Part shown: in pieces, positions 36,198-45,396 of the stretch | Layout of the letters: every line of letters starts with the position of its first letter | Position numbering within the stretch: the first letter of the stretch is position 1 | NCBI GenBank assembly: GCA_004017275.1 | Contig: SAKE01000018.1 | Coordinates: 63,503 to 127,502, forward strand | DNA: 64,000 nt | Source of the DNA: Mesorhizobium sp. | GTDB lineage: Bacteria > Pseudomonadota > Alphaproteobacteria > Rhizobiales > Rhizobiaceae | Direction of reading: 5' to 3' | Made by a program: the position numbers and the translations under genes | The notes under the pieces: model-generated | What the model saw: only the letters and a program-made list of their open reading frames with translations | The model's database searches: none | Told to the model about the DNA's origin: nothing

Positions 36198-36295
36198 GGC
36201 AGTAGGGAATAGAGAAATGGTTGGCTGAGATCGCGGCGATGCATGAGTGGCCGCTCGCACCATTCAAAACTGACTACCGACTATTCCCTACCGCC
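36198..36295. repeat. Imperfect palindrome between chvI and chvG
   Basis: GGCAGTAGGGAATAG and CTATTCCCTACCGCC are inverted 15-mers with one mismatch, separated by about 68 bases, filling most of the chvI-chvG spacer. Confidence 0.7.
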
Positions 36296-36298
36296 TGT

Positions 36299-37000
36299 TC
36301 ACGCTTCGCGGAACCGGTATCCGACTCCGTAAAGGGTTTCGATCATCTCGAAGTCGTCGTCGACGGCCTTGAACTTCTTGCGCAGCCGCTTGATGTGGCT
36401 GTCGATGGTTCGGTCGTCGACATAAACCTGCTCATCATAGGCCGAATCCATCAGGGCATCACGGCTTTTTACAACACCGGGACGCTGCGCCAGCGAATGC
36501 AGGATCAGGAATTCGGTGACGGTGAGCGTCACCGGCTCGCCCTTCCAGGTGCAGGTGTGGCGCTCCTGGTCCATGACGAGCTGGCCGCGCTCAAGCGAGC
36601 GGGCCTGCTGGCTGGGTGTCTTGGCGGCGGCTTCGCGGGCACTGGCCCGGCGCAGCACGGCGCGCACCCGCTCGACCAGCAGACGCTGCGAGAACGGTTT
36701 GCGGATGAAGTCGTCGGCGCCCATCTTGAGACCGAACAATTCGTCGATCTCGTCGTCCTTGGAAGTCAGGAAGATCACCGGAAGGTCGGACTTCTGGCGC
36801 ATCCGGCGCAAAAGTTCCATGCCGTCCATGCGCGGCATCTTGATGTCGAGGATGGCAAGATTCGGCGGCCGTGCCGCCAGTCCTTCCAGCGCCGACGCAC
36901 CATCCGTGTAGGTCTCGACGCGATACCCCTCGGATTCGAGGGCGATCGACACCGATGTCAGAATGTTGCGGTCGTCATCGACAAGCGCGATTGTTGCCAT
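36299..37000 (-). CDS. chvI: Response regulator ChvI (OmpR family)
   Basis: 233 residues from ATG 37000 (GGGAGC upstream). Receiver domain with acidic pocket DDD (8-10) and phospho-acceptor D52 in AILDIKMPRMDG, Lys in IRKPFSQ; C-terminal winged helix (LTVTEFLILHSLAQRPG, VDDRTIDSHIKRLRKKF). Partner of ChvG, encoded just downstream. Divergent from pckA across a 343-base region. Confidence 0.97.
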   Translation of the reverse strand: MATIALVDDDRNILTSVSIALESEGYRVETYTDGASALEGLAARPPNLAILDIKMPRMDGMELLRRMRQKSDLPVIFLTSKDDEIDELFGLKMGADDFIRKPFSQRLLVERVRAVLRRASAREAAAKTPSQQARSLERGQLVMDQERHTCTWKGEPVTLTVTEFLILHSLAQRPGVVKSRDALMDSAYDEQVYVDDRTIDSHIKRLRKKFKAVDDDFEMIETLYGVGYRFREA

Positions 37001-37343
37001 TTCAAGCGGCTCCCTCATGAGCTGTCCCTTCTTTCGTAGAGAAGGGGCTTTTGCAGGACAAATTAGGTACAAAATGTGGCATAGGCCTTGTCCGCTGTCA
37101 CGCGCGGCATGCCGGCGGCCACAATCCTACCTCGATATGGATTGGACGAACGAACATCGCCAATCCTTTGGGCAACCGCGAAACTTTTTGCACATATAAA
37201 CGATTTAAACAACTTTCAAAATTTTTAAATCGATTAATGACTTGATATCATTTGGCTTTTCTGGTTCTGACCATCTCAGCCTGCGTAGTGGGCGTGCCGG
37301 AAATGCGCCGGCAAAGATGCGGCAAATCCAAGAAGGGACACTC
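37001..37343. promoter_or_regulatory. Divergent chvI / pckA control region with AT-rich inverted repeat
   Basis: No gene is visible. It contains a perfect inverted repeat CGATTTAAA (37201-37209) and TTTAAATCG (37224-37232) with a 14-base spacer, in an AT-rich tract about 110-140 bases before the pckA start. Could be an operator or promoter element; ChvI itself is a candidate binder. Confidence 0.5.
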
Positions 37344-38954
37344 ATGTCGGAAGTCGGCAAACGCAATTCCGCCTGCGCGATCGATCATATCGGCCTGAAA
37401 ACCACCGGCGTGGTGCGCTATAATTTCGGTGCGGCTGCCCTCTATGAGGAATCGATCCGGCGTGGCGAGGCCCGGTTGACCGCGCATGGCGCGCTGGTCG
37501 CCGAGACCGGCCAGCACACCGGCCGCTCGCCCAAGGACAAGTTCGTCGTCCGCGACGATGCCACCGAGCCGCATATCTGGTGGGACAACAACAAGGCGAT
37601 CTCGCCGGCCCAGTTCGACACGCTGCTTGGCGATTTCCAGGCGCATGCCGCGAACAAGGATCTCTACGTCCAGGATTTGGTCGGCGGCGCCGACGGCGAG
37701 CTGAAGCTGCCCACCAGGGTGATCACCGAGTTTGCCTGGCACTCGCTCTTCATCCGCAATCTGCTTATTCGCCCGGACGCCGCCGAACTCGAGCATTTCG
37801 TGCCTGACATGACGATTATCGACCTGCCGTCCTTCCGCGCCGATCCCGTCCGTCACGGCAGCCGGACCGAGACGGTGATTGCCGTGGATCTTTCGCGCAA
37901 GATCGTGCTGATCGGCGGCACCTCCTATGCCGGCGAGATGAAGAAGTCGGTCTTCACCATGCTCAATTATCTGCTGCCGGCGAAAGGCGTGATGCCGATG
38001 CATTGCTCGGCCAATGAGGGTGCGGCCGGCGATGCCGCCATCTTCTTCGGCCTGTCGGGCACCGGCAAGACGACACTCTCGGCCGATCCCTCGCGCACGC
38101 TGATCGGCGATGACGAGCACGGCTGGGGGCCGCACGGCATCTTCAATTTCGAAGGCGGCTGCTACGCCAAAACGATCAAGCTGTCGGCGGAAGCCGAGCC
38201 GGAAATCTTTGCCACCACGCAGCGCTTCGGCACCGTGCTGGAGAATGTCGCGCTAGATGCGAACCGCGTACCGGATTTTAACGACGGAAGGCTGACCGAA
38301 AACACGCGCTGCGCCTACCCGCTGGATTTCATCCCCAATGCCAGCAAGACCGGCCGTGCCAATCATCCCAATAACATCATCATGCTGACCGCCGATGCCT
38401 TCGGCGTGATGCCGCCGATCGCGCGGCTGACCCCGGCGCAGGCGATGTATCATTTCCTGTCCGGCTACACCGCCAAGGTGGCCGGAACCGAAAAGGGCGT
38501 GACCGAACCCGAAGCGACGTTTTCGACCTGTTTCGGTGCACCGTTCATGCCGCGCCATCCATCGGAATACGGCAATCTGCTGCGCGAGCTGATTGCCCGC
38601 CATGGCGCCGATTGCTGGCTGGTCAACACCGGCTGGACCGGCGGCGCCTACGGCACCGGCAAACGCATGCCGATCAAGGCGACGCGGGCCTTGCTCGCCG
38701 CCGCACTCGACGGCTCGCTGAAGACTGCCGAGTTCCGCAGCGACCCTCATTTCGGCTTCGAGGTGCCGGTGGCGGTTCGGGGCGTCGACAGCGCCATTCT
38801 CGACCCGCGCTCGACCTGGGCCGACAAGGCCGGTTATGACTTGCAGGCGGCAAGATTGGTCGGCATGTTCGCCGTCAACTTCGAGAAATTCGAAAGCCAT
38901 GTCGACGCCGTGGTGCTGGGGGCGGCGCCGCGCATGCAGGAAGCGGCGGAGTAA
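37344..38954 (+). CDS. pckA: Phosphoenolpyruvate carboxykinase (ATP)
   Basis: 536 residues from ATG 37344 (AAGGGA upstream; the frame is open 34 codons earlier). It converts oxaloacetate to PEP, the gluconeogenic step needed for growth on dicarboxylates. Kinase P-loop GLSGTGKTTLSADP, metal site in GDDEHGWG, and substrate loop NTGWTGGAYGTGKRM. Divergent from chvI, the classical rhizobial arrangement. Confidence 0.98.
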   Translation: MSEVGKRNSACAIDHIGLKTTGVVRYNFGAAALYEESIRRGEARLTAHGALVAETGQHTGRSPKDKFVVRDDATEPHIWWDNNKAISPAQFDTLLGDFQAHAANKDLYVQDLVGGADGELKLPTRVITEFAWHSLFIRNLLIRPDAAELEHFVPDMTIIDLPSFRADPVRHGSRTETVIAVDLSRKIVLIGGTSYAGEMKKSVFTMLNYLLPAKGVMPMHCSANEGAAGDAAIFFGLSGTGKTTLSADPSRTLIGDDEHGWGPHGIFNFEGGCYAKTIKLSAEAEPEIFATTQRFGTVLENVALDANRVPDFNDGRLTENTRCAYPLDFIPNASKTGRANHPNNIIMLTADAFGVMPPIARLTPAQAMYHFLSGYTAKVAGTEKGVTEPEATFSTCFGAPFMPRHPSEYGNLLRELIARHGADCWLVNTGWTGGAYGTGKRMPIKATRALLAAALDGSLKTAEFRSDPHFGFEVPVAVRGVDSAILDPRSTWADKAGYDLQAARLVGMFAVNFEKFESHVDAVVLGAAPRMQEAAE

Positions 38955-38981
38955 TCGCGCCATCGGTCTCGGCGTTCGTTG

Positions 38982-39015
38982 AAAGGCCCGGTTTCGATCG
39001 GGCCTTTTCTTTTTC
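38982..39015 (+). terminator. Terminator after pckA
   Basis: GGCCCG / CGGGCC stem followed by TTTTCTTTTT, 30 bases past the stop. Confidence 0.85.
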
Positions 39016-39039
39016 GATCCGCCGCGCCATGACTGCGGC

Positions 39040-39477
<438 letters not shown>

Positions 39478-39566
39478 GCACCACACCAATTACGCGCACA
39501 AAACGACTTCCCATTTTGAGCCGCAGATGCGAGGTTCCACCATTGCCACAGCAAGGGAGACCCAAG

Positions 39567-40040
39567 ATGGGCATGTTCGATTTCGTCAAGAGCGTCGGCA
39601 AGAAACTGGGCATCGGCGGCGACGACGAAGCCTCACCCACGGCCGACACGCTCAAGAAAGAGCTCGATTCGCACAAGCTCGGCACCGATGGCGTCGAGGT
39701 CGTCGTCAAGGGCGATACGGCGGTGCTGAAGGGCGTGGTCAAGGACCAATCGATCTTCGAGAAGGCGGTCATCGCTGTCGGCAACACGCTCGGAGTCTCC
39801 AAGGTGCAGGCTGACGAATTGCAGGTCGCACCGACAGCCGGTACGCCCGCTGCCCCGGCCAAGGAGCCCACCTTCTATACGGTCCAGAAGGGCGACAATC
39901 TCTGGAAGATCGCCGAGAAGAGCTACGGCAAGGGCAAGGGCGCCAAGAACACGGTCATCTTCGAGGCCAACAAGCCGATGCTGACCCATCCCGACAAGAT
40001 CTATCCTGGCCAGGTGCTGCGCATTCCAGATCTCGCCTGA
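39567..40040 (+). CDS. BON + LysM domain protein (Kbp/YgaU-like)
   Basis: 157 residues from ATG 39567 (GGGAG upstream). N-terminal MGMFDFVKSVGKKLG, a BON domain at about 30-85 (VEVVVKGDTAVLKGVVKDQS), a short Ala/Pro linker, and a C-terminal LysM at about 103-155 (TVQKGDNLWKIAEKSYGKG, PGQVLRIPDL). Matches the size and order of the potassium-binding protein Kbp/YgaU. No signal peptide, so possibly cytoplasmic despite the LysM. Confidence 0.88.
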   Translation: MGMFDFVKSVGKKLGIGGDDEASPTADTLKKELDSHKLGTDGVEVVVKGDTAVLKGVVKDQSIFEKAVIAVGNTLGVSKVQADELQVAPTAGTPAAPAKEPTFYTVQKGDNLWKIAEKSYGKGKGAKNTVIFEANKPMLTHPDKIYPGQVLRIPDLA

Positions 40041-40060
40041 TCGGCGATTGCCAAGCGGGG

Positions 40061-40091
40061 AACGGCGGCTTTCGGGTCGCCGTTTTCATTT
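40061..40091 (+). terminator. Terminator after the LysM gene
   Basis: AACGGCG / CGCCGTT arms around GCTTTCGGGT, followed by TTCATTT. Confidence 0.75.
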
Positions 40092-40138
40092 GATCGTGGC
40101 ATTTTACGGTTCCGAACCATCCAAGAGGTGACGAATCC

Positions 40139-40768
40139 GTGCTCGTCCTGCCCAAAGGCGTCCGCCACATGCCGGCTTACCTGTCACGCACCGTGCAGGA
40201 AGCGCTGGTCGAGGAGGTGAGAAGCATCGTGCAGCGGGCGCCGCTGTTCGTGCCGGCCATGCCGCGCACCGGCAAGGAGATGAGCGTGCGCATGACCAAT
40301 TGCGGGCCGCTCGGCTGGGTCACCGACAAGGAACAGGGCTACCGCTACCAGCCGACGCACCCTGTGACCGGAGCGCCATGGCCGCCAATCCCGGATGCGC
40401 TGCTCGATCTTTGGCGGCAGGTATCGAGCTATCCGCACCCGCCGGAAGCATGCCTCATCAATTTCTATACGCCGGATGCAAAGATGGGCCTGCATCAGGA
40501 CCGCGACGAGGCCGATTTTTCGGCGCCGGTCGTCTCCGTCTCTCTCGGCGACGATTGCCTGTTCCGGGTCGGCCAGACGACGCGTGAAGGCGCCACCAAA
40601 TCGTTCAGGCTGCAAAGCGGTGACGTCGTGGTGCTCGGCGGCGAAGGGCGGCTCAGCTTTCACGGCGTCGATCGGATCTATCCCTCGACCTCGGCGCTGC
40701 TGAAAAATGGCGGGCGGATCAATCTGACGCTGCGGCGGGTGACGAAGCCAGACGTCATAGCTTCCTGA
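40139..40768 (+). CDS. alkB: AlkB-type alpha-ketoglutarate-dependent dioxygenase
   Basis: 209 residues, GTG start with AAGAGGTGA seven bases upstream; the conserved VLPKGVRHMPAYL supports it over the ATG at 40169. Fe(II) site HQDRDEAD plus distal His in LSFHGVDR, and the 2-oxoglutarate Arg in GRINLTLRR. Repairs alkylated DNA bases by oxidative demethylation. Its 3' end overlaps coaA tail-to-tail by 14 bases. Confidence 0.93.
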   Translation: MLVLPKGVRHMPAYLSRTVQEALVEEVRSIVQRAPLFVPAMPRTGKEMSVRMTNCGPLGWVTDKEQGYRYQPTHPVTGAPWPPIPDALLDLWRQVSSYPHPPEACLINFYTPDAKMGLHQDRDEADFSAPVVSVSLGDDCLFRVGQTTREGATKSFRLQSGDVVVLGGEGRLSFHGVDRIYPSTSALLKNGGRINLTLRRVTKPDVIAS

Positions 40769-41714
40769 GCGCCACCTCCTCGATCAGATGGTCGGCGCCC
40801 TTGCGCAGGATCAAGTCGGCGCGGGCTCGCGTCGGCAGGATGTTCTCGCGCAAATTCTTCAGGTTGATGTTGGTCCACAGGCCTTCGGCGATGGCGCGCG
40901 CCGAACCCTCCGACAGCTGCGAGTAACGGTGAAAGAAGGAGTCCGGATTGCGGAAGGCGGTCTCACGCAGCCGCATGAAGCGGGAAATGTACCAGTTATG
41001 GATCAGGTTCTCGTCGGCATCGATATAGATGGCAAAGTCGAAAAAGTCCGACAGGAAGGGCACGATCTTGCCGTCCTGCGGCAGCTTGCCGGGCTGCAGG
41101 ACATTGATGCCTTCAAAGATCAGGATATCCGGCCGGTCGATGGTGACGAACTCGCCGGGAATGACGTCATATGTCAGATGCGAATAGACCGGCGCGCGGA
41201 CATCGGGCAGCGCCGACTTGATGCCCGACAGGAAGCGCAGCAGCGCGCCGACGTCGTAGCTGTCTGGAAAACCCTTGCGCTCCATCAGGTTCTCGCGGCG
41301 CAGTACCTCGTTGGGCAGCAGGAAGCCGTCGGTGGTGATGAGATCGACCTTGGGGCTGGAAGGCCAGCGCGCCAACAGCTCCTTCAGGACACGCGCCGTC
41401 GTCGATTTGCCGACGGCGACGGAACCGGCAATGCCGATGATGAAGGGCGTCTTGACCACGTCCATCGCGTTGAAAAAGGCCTGGCGTTGCCGAAACAGCA
41501 GCTGGCTCGCTTCGACATGCGCCGACAAGAGCCGCGACAGCGACAGATAGATGCGCCTGACCTCTTCGAGGTCGACCGGATCGTTGAGCGACCGCAGGCG
41601 GCGGAATTCGTCTGCGCTCAGCGTCAGCGGCGTGTCGGCGCGGAATTGCGACCATTGCTCGGCGGAGAAGAAGCGAAACGGGGAATATTTCTCGGTCGGC
41701 GCGAGCTGATCCAT
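40755..41714 (-). CDS. coaA: Pantothenate kinase (type I)
   Basis: 319 residues. P-loop GIAGSVAVGKSTTARVL, LITTDGFLLPN, and the YSHLTYDVIPGE / DILIFEGINVLQ segments typical of CoaA. First step of CoA synthesis, feedback-regulated by CoA. It is the last gene after hisE (24-base gap), as in many rhizobia. Confidence 0.97.
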   Translation of the reverse strand: MDQLAPTEKYSPFRFFSAEQWSQFRADTPLTLSADEFRRLRSLNDPVDLEEVRRIYLSLSRLLSAHVEASQLLFRQRQAFFNAMDVVKTPFIIGIAGSVAVGKSTTARVLKELLARWPSSPKVDLITTDGFLLPNEVLRRENLMERKGFPDSYDVGALLRFLSGIKSALPDVRAPVYSHLTYDVIPGEFVTIDRPDILIFEGINVLQPGKLPQDGKIVPFLSDFFDFAIYIDADENLIHNWYISRFMRLRETAFRNPDSFFHRYSQLSEGSARAIAEGLWTNINLKNLRENILPTRARADLILRKGADHLIEEVALRKL

Positions 41715-41738
41715 CGAGATACCTGCCCTTTCCCGCGG

Positions 41739-42062
41739 TCAGCCCTTCGGCCGTGACGCCTTCTCGGCGGTGCCCGAACGCCGGGTGCGGCCTTCGAGTT
41801 CCCTAAGCACGTCGCTCAGCGGAACCCCGGAGAGGCCGAGAACGACAAGCCAATGATATATAAGATCGGCACTTTCCGAAACGACGGCCTGTTTGTCGCC
41901 CTTGACGGCGGCAATCACCGTCTCGACCGCCTCTTCGCCAAGCTTCTGCGCCGCCTTGTCGATGCCGCGCGCGAACAGTTTTGCCGTCCACGAGTCCGGG
42001 TCGCCGGAATGGGCGCGTTCCCCGACGATTTTTTCAAGATCTGACAGCGAAAACTCGGTCAT
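41739..42062 (-). CDS. hisE: Phosphoribosyl-ATP pyrophosphohydrolase
   Basis: 107 residues, all-alpha MazG-like fold: SLSDLEKIVGERAHS, KLGEEAVETVIAAVKGD (metal-binding E-x-x-E) and SADLIYHWLVVLG. Second step of histidine synthesis; not fused to hisI here. Eight bases after hisF. Confidence 0.96.
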   Translation of the reverse strand: MTEFSLSDLEKIVGERAHSGDPDSWTAKLFARGIDKAAQKLGEEAVETVIAAVKGDKQAVVSESADLIYHWLVVLGLSGVPLSDVLRELEGRTRRSGTAEKASRPKG

Positions 42063-42070
42063 GGCGCCGT

Positions 42071-42862
42071 TTAAAACCGATCTGCAGACGAGTCCAGCCG
42101 CATCGGCAGCCCCGCGGCGGCCATATGCGCCTTGGCCTGCGCTATCGTATAGGTGCCGAAATGGAAGATGGACGCGGCCAGCACGGCGCCGGCATGGCCG
42201 TCGCGAATGCCGTCGACCATGTGGTCGAGCGTGCCGACGCCACCGGAAGCGATCACCGGTGCCCGCACCGCGTCGGCAACCGCGCGCGTCAGCGCGATGT
42301 CGTAGCCAGCCTTGGTACCGTCACGATCCATCGAGGTCAGCAGGATCTCGCCGGCGCCGCGATCGACCATTTGGCGTGCAAATTCGACCGCGTCGATGCC
42401 GGTCTTCTCACGCCCGCCATGGGTGAATATCTCCCAGCGATCGGCCTCGCCGGCGCCCGACACTTTCTTGGCGTCGATGGCGACGACGATGCACTGGTTG
42501 CCGAACTTGTCGGCCGCCTCGGCGACAAAATCCGGGTTCTTCACCGCCGCCGTGTTGATCGACACCTTGTCGGCCCCGGCCAAAAGCAACTTCCTGATGT
42601 CGGCGACCTGGCGCACCCCGCCGCCGACGGTCAGCGGCATGAAGCATTGTTCGGCGGTGCGGGCGATGACGTCGAAGATGGTTTCGCGATTGTCCGACGA
42701 AGCGGTGATGTCGAGGAAACAGAGCTCGTCGGCGCCGGCAGCGTCATAGGCCTTGGCCGCCTCAACCGGATCGCCGGCGTCGATGAGATCGACGAAATTG
42801 ACGCCCTTGACGACGCGACCGTTCTTGACGTCGAGACAGGGGATGACACGGGCTTTCAGCAT
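42071..42862 (-). CDS. hisF: Imidazole glycerol phosphate synthase, cyclase subunit
   Basis: 263 residues, TIM barrel. Catalytic D11 in RVIPCLDVKNGRVVKGV and the second Asp in LTSMDRDGTKAGYD. It takes ammonia from HisH and closes the imidazole ring, releasing AICAR. Start overlaps the upstream arginase-like gene by one base (TGATG). Confidence 0.98.
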   Translation of the reverse strand: MLKARVIPCLDVKNGRVVKGVNFVDLIDAGDPVEAAKAYDAAGADELCFLDITASSDNRETIFDVIARTAEQCFMPLTVGGGVRQVADIRKLLLAGADKVSINTAAVKNPDFVAEAADKFGNQCIVVAIDAKKVSGAGEADRWEIFTHGGREKTGIDAVEFARQMVDRGAGEILLTSMDRDGTKAGYDIALTRAVADAVRAPVIASGGVGTLDHMVDGIRDGHAGAVLAASIFHFGTYTIAQAKAHMAAAGLPMRLDSSADRF

Positions 42863-43698
42863 CAGCGGCCCTCAATCGTTGCGATAAGATCGTTCAGCAA
42901 TTGGCCGACCAGCGGCGGAACATCGGCCTGCCCGTCGAAAGCCGGATCGTAAGCGGAGACGGTGATGCCGACGACCGGCACCGCAAGCGCCATGGCGCAG
43001 GCTGCGTCGCGCAACTGTTCGGGGCTCGGCCCACCCGGACTGACGTAGCGGTTGGCCTGCAGCGCCTGGGGATCGTGCACGTCCATATCGAGATGCATGT
43101 GCACGCGTTTGGCGCCGGCGATCTTCAGTCTTTCGGTCGCCTGGGCCACCCCGGGACATTCCGTCCGCACGATCGGCAACGTCTCCAGCAACCGCTTCTC
43201 GTCCGGGTCGAGATCGCGGGCGTTGACGAGCACGCAGCGCGATGGGTCGATCGGCTTGAAGCCGGGAATAGCTGCCGCCATCGGCCGCCAACACAGGCCA
43301 AGCACCGTCGCCAGCGCCATGCCGTCGAGAAAGCCATAGGCGGATGTCTCGGGTGTGTTGAGGTCGCCATGCTGGTCGGCCCAGATGATCGCATCGGCGC
43401 CCTCGCCGGCGACCGCACCTGCACTGGTCAGGCAATTTCCGGCGAGTACGATGGGAAAACGGCCGCCATCGCGGGCAAGGCGAACCCCGGCCGCAACCGC
43501 GTTGCAGACGGCAAAGCCGGTGGCGATCTCGCGCTCCTGGATGTCTCCGACCTTGCCGATGTCTTCGACCGTGACGTCATGGCCGGCCATGGTCAAGGCT
43601 TCGACGAGCCCGCCCGATATCAATGCGTCCGGACCCTGGCCCATGCCGCCATGGTAGTGGCCGCTATCATAGGAGGCCAGGATGACGGAGATTTTCAC
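42862..43698 (-). CDS. Arginase/ureohydrolase-family protein with an altered metal site
   Basis: 278 residues, ureohydrolase fold. Two of three metal motifs are intact: WADQHGDLNTPE (for DAHxD) and HMHLDMDVHDP (for SxDxDxxDP). The first motif, normally GGDHS, reads LAGNCLTS, so the first Mn-ligand His is missing, probably Cys in its place. The protein is overlapped on both sides (ATGA with hisA, TGATG with hisF), so it is translated as part of the his operon. Function unknown; a formimidoyl or guanidino substrate is only a guess. Confidence 0.82.
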   Translation of the reverse strand: MKISVILASYDSGHYHGGMGQGPDALISGGLVEALTMAGHDVTVEDIGKVGDIQEREIATGFAVCNAVAAGVRLARDGGRFPIVLAGNCLTSAGAVAGEGADAIIWADQHGDLNTPETSAYGFLDGMALATVLGLCWRPMAAAIPGFKPIDPSRCVLVNARDLDPDEKRLLETLPIVRTECPGVAQATERLKIAGAKRVHMHLDMDVHDPQALQANRYVSPGGPSPEQLRDAACAMALAVPVVGITVSAYDPAFDGQADVPPLVGQLLNDLIATIEGR

Positions 43699-44444
43699 GG
43701 CCGCGCCTCCGCCACCGGCCTGCCTTGCAGGATCGCCAGCGCCTCGGCCGGATCGATGCGGCCATCATAGAGCGCGCGGCCGGAAATCGCGCCATCGAGC
43801 TTTTGTGCGTCGGGCATGGTCATGCGCACGATGTCGGCGATCGAAGCGAGGCCGCCCGACGCGATGACCGGGATCGACACGGCGTCGGCGAGGTCGATGG
43901 TGGCCTCCCAGTTGATGCCGGTCAGCACGCCGTCGCGGTCGATGTCGGTGTAGATGATGGCGGCGACGCCGGCGCCTTCGAATTTCCTGGCCAGTTCGAT
44001 GACGCCGAGGCTTGACGCCTCGGCCCAGCCCTCGACGGCAACCTTGCCGCCCTTGGCATCGATGCCGACGGCCACCTTGCCCGGGAATGCCTTGCAGGCC
44101 TGCTTGACCAGATCGGGATCGCGCACCGCCACCGTGCCGAGGATGACGCGGGCGAGGCCGCGATCGAGCCAGTCCTCTATCTGCTCCAGCGTACGGATGC
44201 CGCCGCCGAGCTGCACCGGGTTTTTCGTCGCCTTGAGGATGGCGCCAACCGCCGCACTGTTGACGCTCTGGCCCTGGAAGGCGCCGTTGAGGTCGACGAC
44301 ATGCAGCCATTCGAAGCCCTGTTGCTCGAAGGCTTTGGCCTGGGCCGCCGGGTCGTCATTGTAGATGGTCGCGGTCGCCATGTCGCCGTGCTTGAGGCGC
44401 ACGCACTGGCCGTCCTTCAGGTCTATGGCCGGGAACAGGATCAC
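43695..44444 (-). CDS. hisA: Phosphoribosylformimino-AICAR-phosphate isomerase
   Basis: 249 residues, TIM barrel with catalytic D8 in FPAIDLKDGQCVRL and Asp in YTDIDRDGVLTG. Converts ProFAR to PRFAR, the HisHF substrate. GTG start at 44444. Overlaps the arginase-like gene by four bases. Confidence 0.97.
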   Translation of the reverse strand: MILFPAIDLKDGQCVRLKHGDMATATIYNDDPAAQAKAFEQQGFEWLHVVDLNGAFQGQSVNSAAVGAILKATKNPVQLGGGIRTLEQIEDWLDRGLARVILGTVAVRDPDLVKQACKAFPGKVAVGIDAKGGKVAVEGWAEASSLGVIELARKFEGAGVAAIIYTDIDRDGVLTGINWEATIDLADAVSIPVIASGGLASIADIVRMTMPDAQKLDGAISGRALYDGRIDPAEALAILQGRPVAEARP

Positions 44445-44447
44445 CGC

Positions 44448-44738
44448 TCAAGCACCTTCCACGATGGCGAAATGCGACGTCGAATAAAGGCGTCGAAATT
44501 TCAGCGCCGCCTGGTATTCGGGCGAATGGAAGCAGGCGAGTGCGACCGCATAGCTCTCGAACTCGATGATGACATGGCGATTGCCCGACGGCCCTTCCGG
44601 GCTCGACGACTGGCCGCCGCGGGTCAGAAACTTTGCGCCGTATTTATCGAAAGCCGCTTTGTTGGCGGCGATGTATTGCGGATAGTTTTCCGGATCGGTC
44701 ACCTCGACCATCGCCATCCAATAGCCCTTCTTGCTCAT
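44448..44738 (-). CDS. DUF1330 protein
   Basis: 96 residues, a dimeric alpha-beta barrel fold judged from YWMAMVEVTDPENYPQYIAA, FLTRGGQSS and HVIIEFESYAVALACFHSPE. Function unknown. Sits between hisH and hisA with gaps of three to six bases, so it is co-translated with histidine enzymes. Confidence 0.88.
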   Translation of the reverse strand: MSKKGYWMAMVEVTDPENYPQYIAANKAAFDKYGAKFLTRGGQSSSPEGPSGNRHVIIEFESYAVALACFHSPEYQAALKFRRLYSTSHFAIVEGA

Positions 44739-44744
44739 CGGTTT

Positions 44745-45395
44745 TCAGGGCCTCCAGCGCAGGAAATTGGTGATCAGAGCCAGGCCGAGCGCCTGGCTCT
44801 TTTCGGGGTGGAACTGTGTGCCGACGAGATTGTCGCGGGCGACGGTGGCCGTCACCGGGCCGCCATAGTCGGCAACCGCCAGAACCTCGTCCGCCTTGCG
44901 CGCATCGAGATGGTAGGAATGCACGAAATAGGCGTGCAGCCCTCCCGCGCCAGTCGGTATGCCGGCAAATAGCGGATGCTGGCGTTTGAGTTCGATCGTG
45001 TTCCAGCCGATCTGCGGGATTTTCAGCGCCGGATCGGCCGGCGTGATCTCCTTGACGTCGCCGGATATCCAGCCGAAGCCGTGGGTAACAGTCTTTTCGA
45101 GGCCGCGTTCGGACATCAGCTGCATGCCGACGCAGATGCCGAGGAAAGGCCGGCCCTTGTCGATAGCCACGTCCTCGACCGCTTCCCACATGCCTTCGAC
45201 GGCATGCAGACCGGCCGCGCAGTCGGCATAGGCGCCGACGCCGGGCAGGACGATGCGATCGGCTGTGCGCACTCGTTCGGCATCTGATGTCAGGTCGATC
45301 TCCGCCGATATGCCGGCTTCACGCGCGGCGCGCTCGAAAGCCTTGGTGGCCGAGCGCAGATTGCCCGAGCCGTAATCGATGATCGCAACCCGCAT
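44745..45395 (-). CDS. hisH: Imidazole glycerol phosphate synthase, glutamine amidotransferase subunit
   Basis: 216 residues, class I glutaminase: oxyanion PGVGAYADCA, nucleophile Cys in FLGICVGMQLM, and His-Glu in GTQFHPEKSQ. It feeds ammonia to HisF. ATG at 45395. Confidence 0.98.
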   Translation of the reverse strand: MRVAIIDYGSGNLRSATKAFERAAREAGISAEIDLTSDAERVRTADRIVLPGVGAYADCAAGLHAVEGMWEAVEDVAIDKGRPFLGICVGMQLMSERGLEKTVTHGFGWISGDVKEITPADPALKIPQIGWNTIELKRQHPLFAGIPTGAGGLHAYFVHSYHLDARKADEVLAVADYGGPVTATVARDNLVGTQFHPEKSQALGLALITNFLRWRP

Positions 45396-45396
45396 G

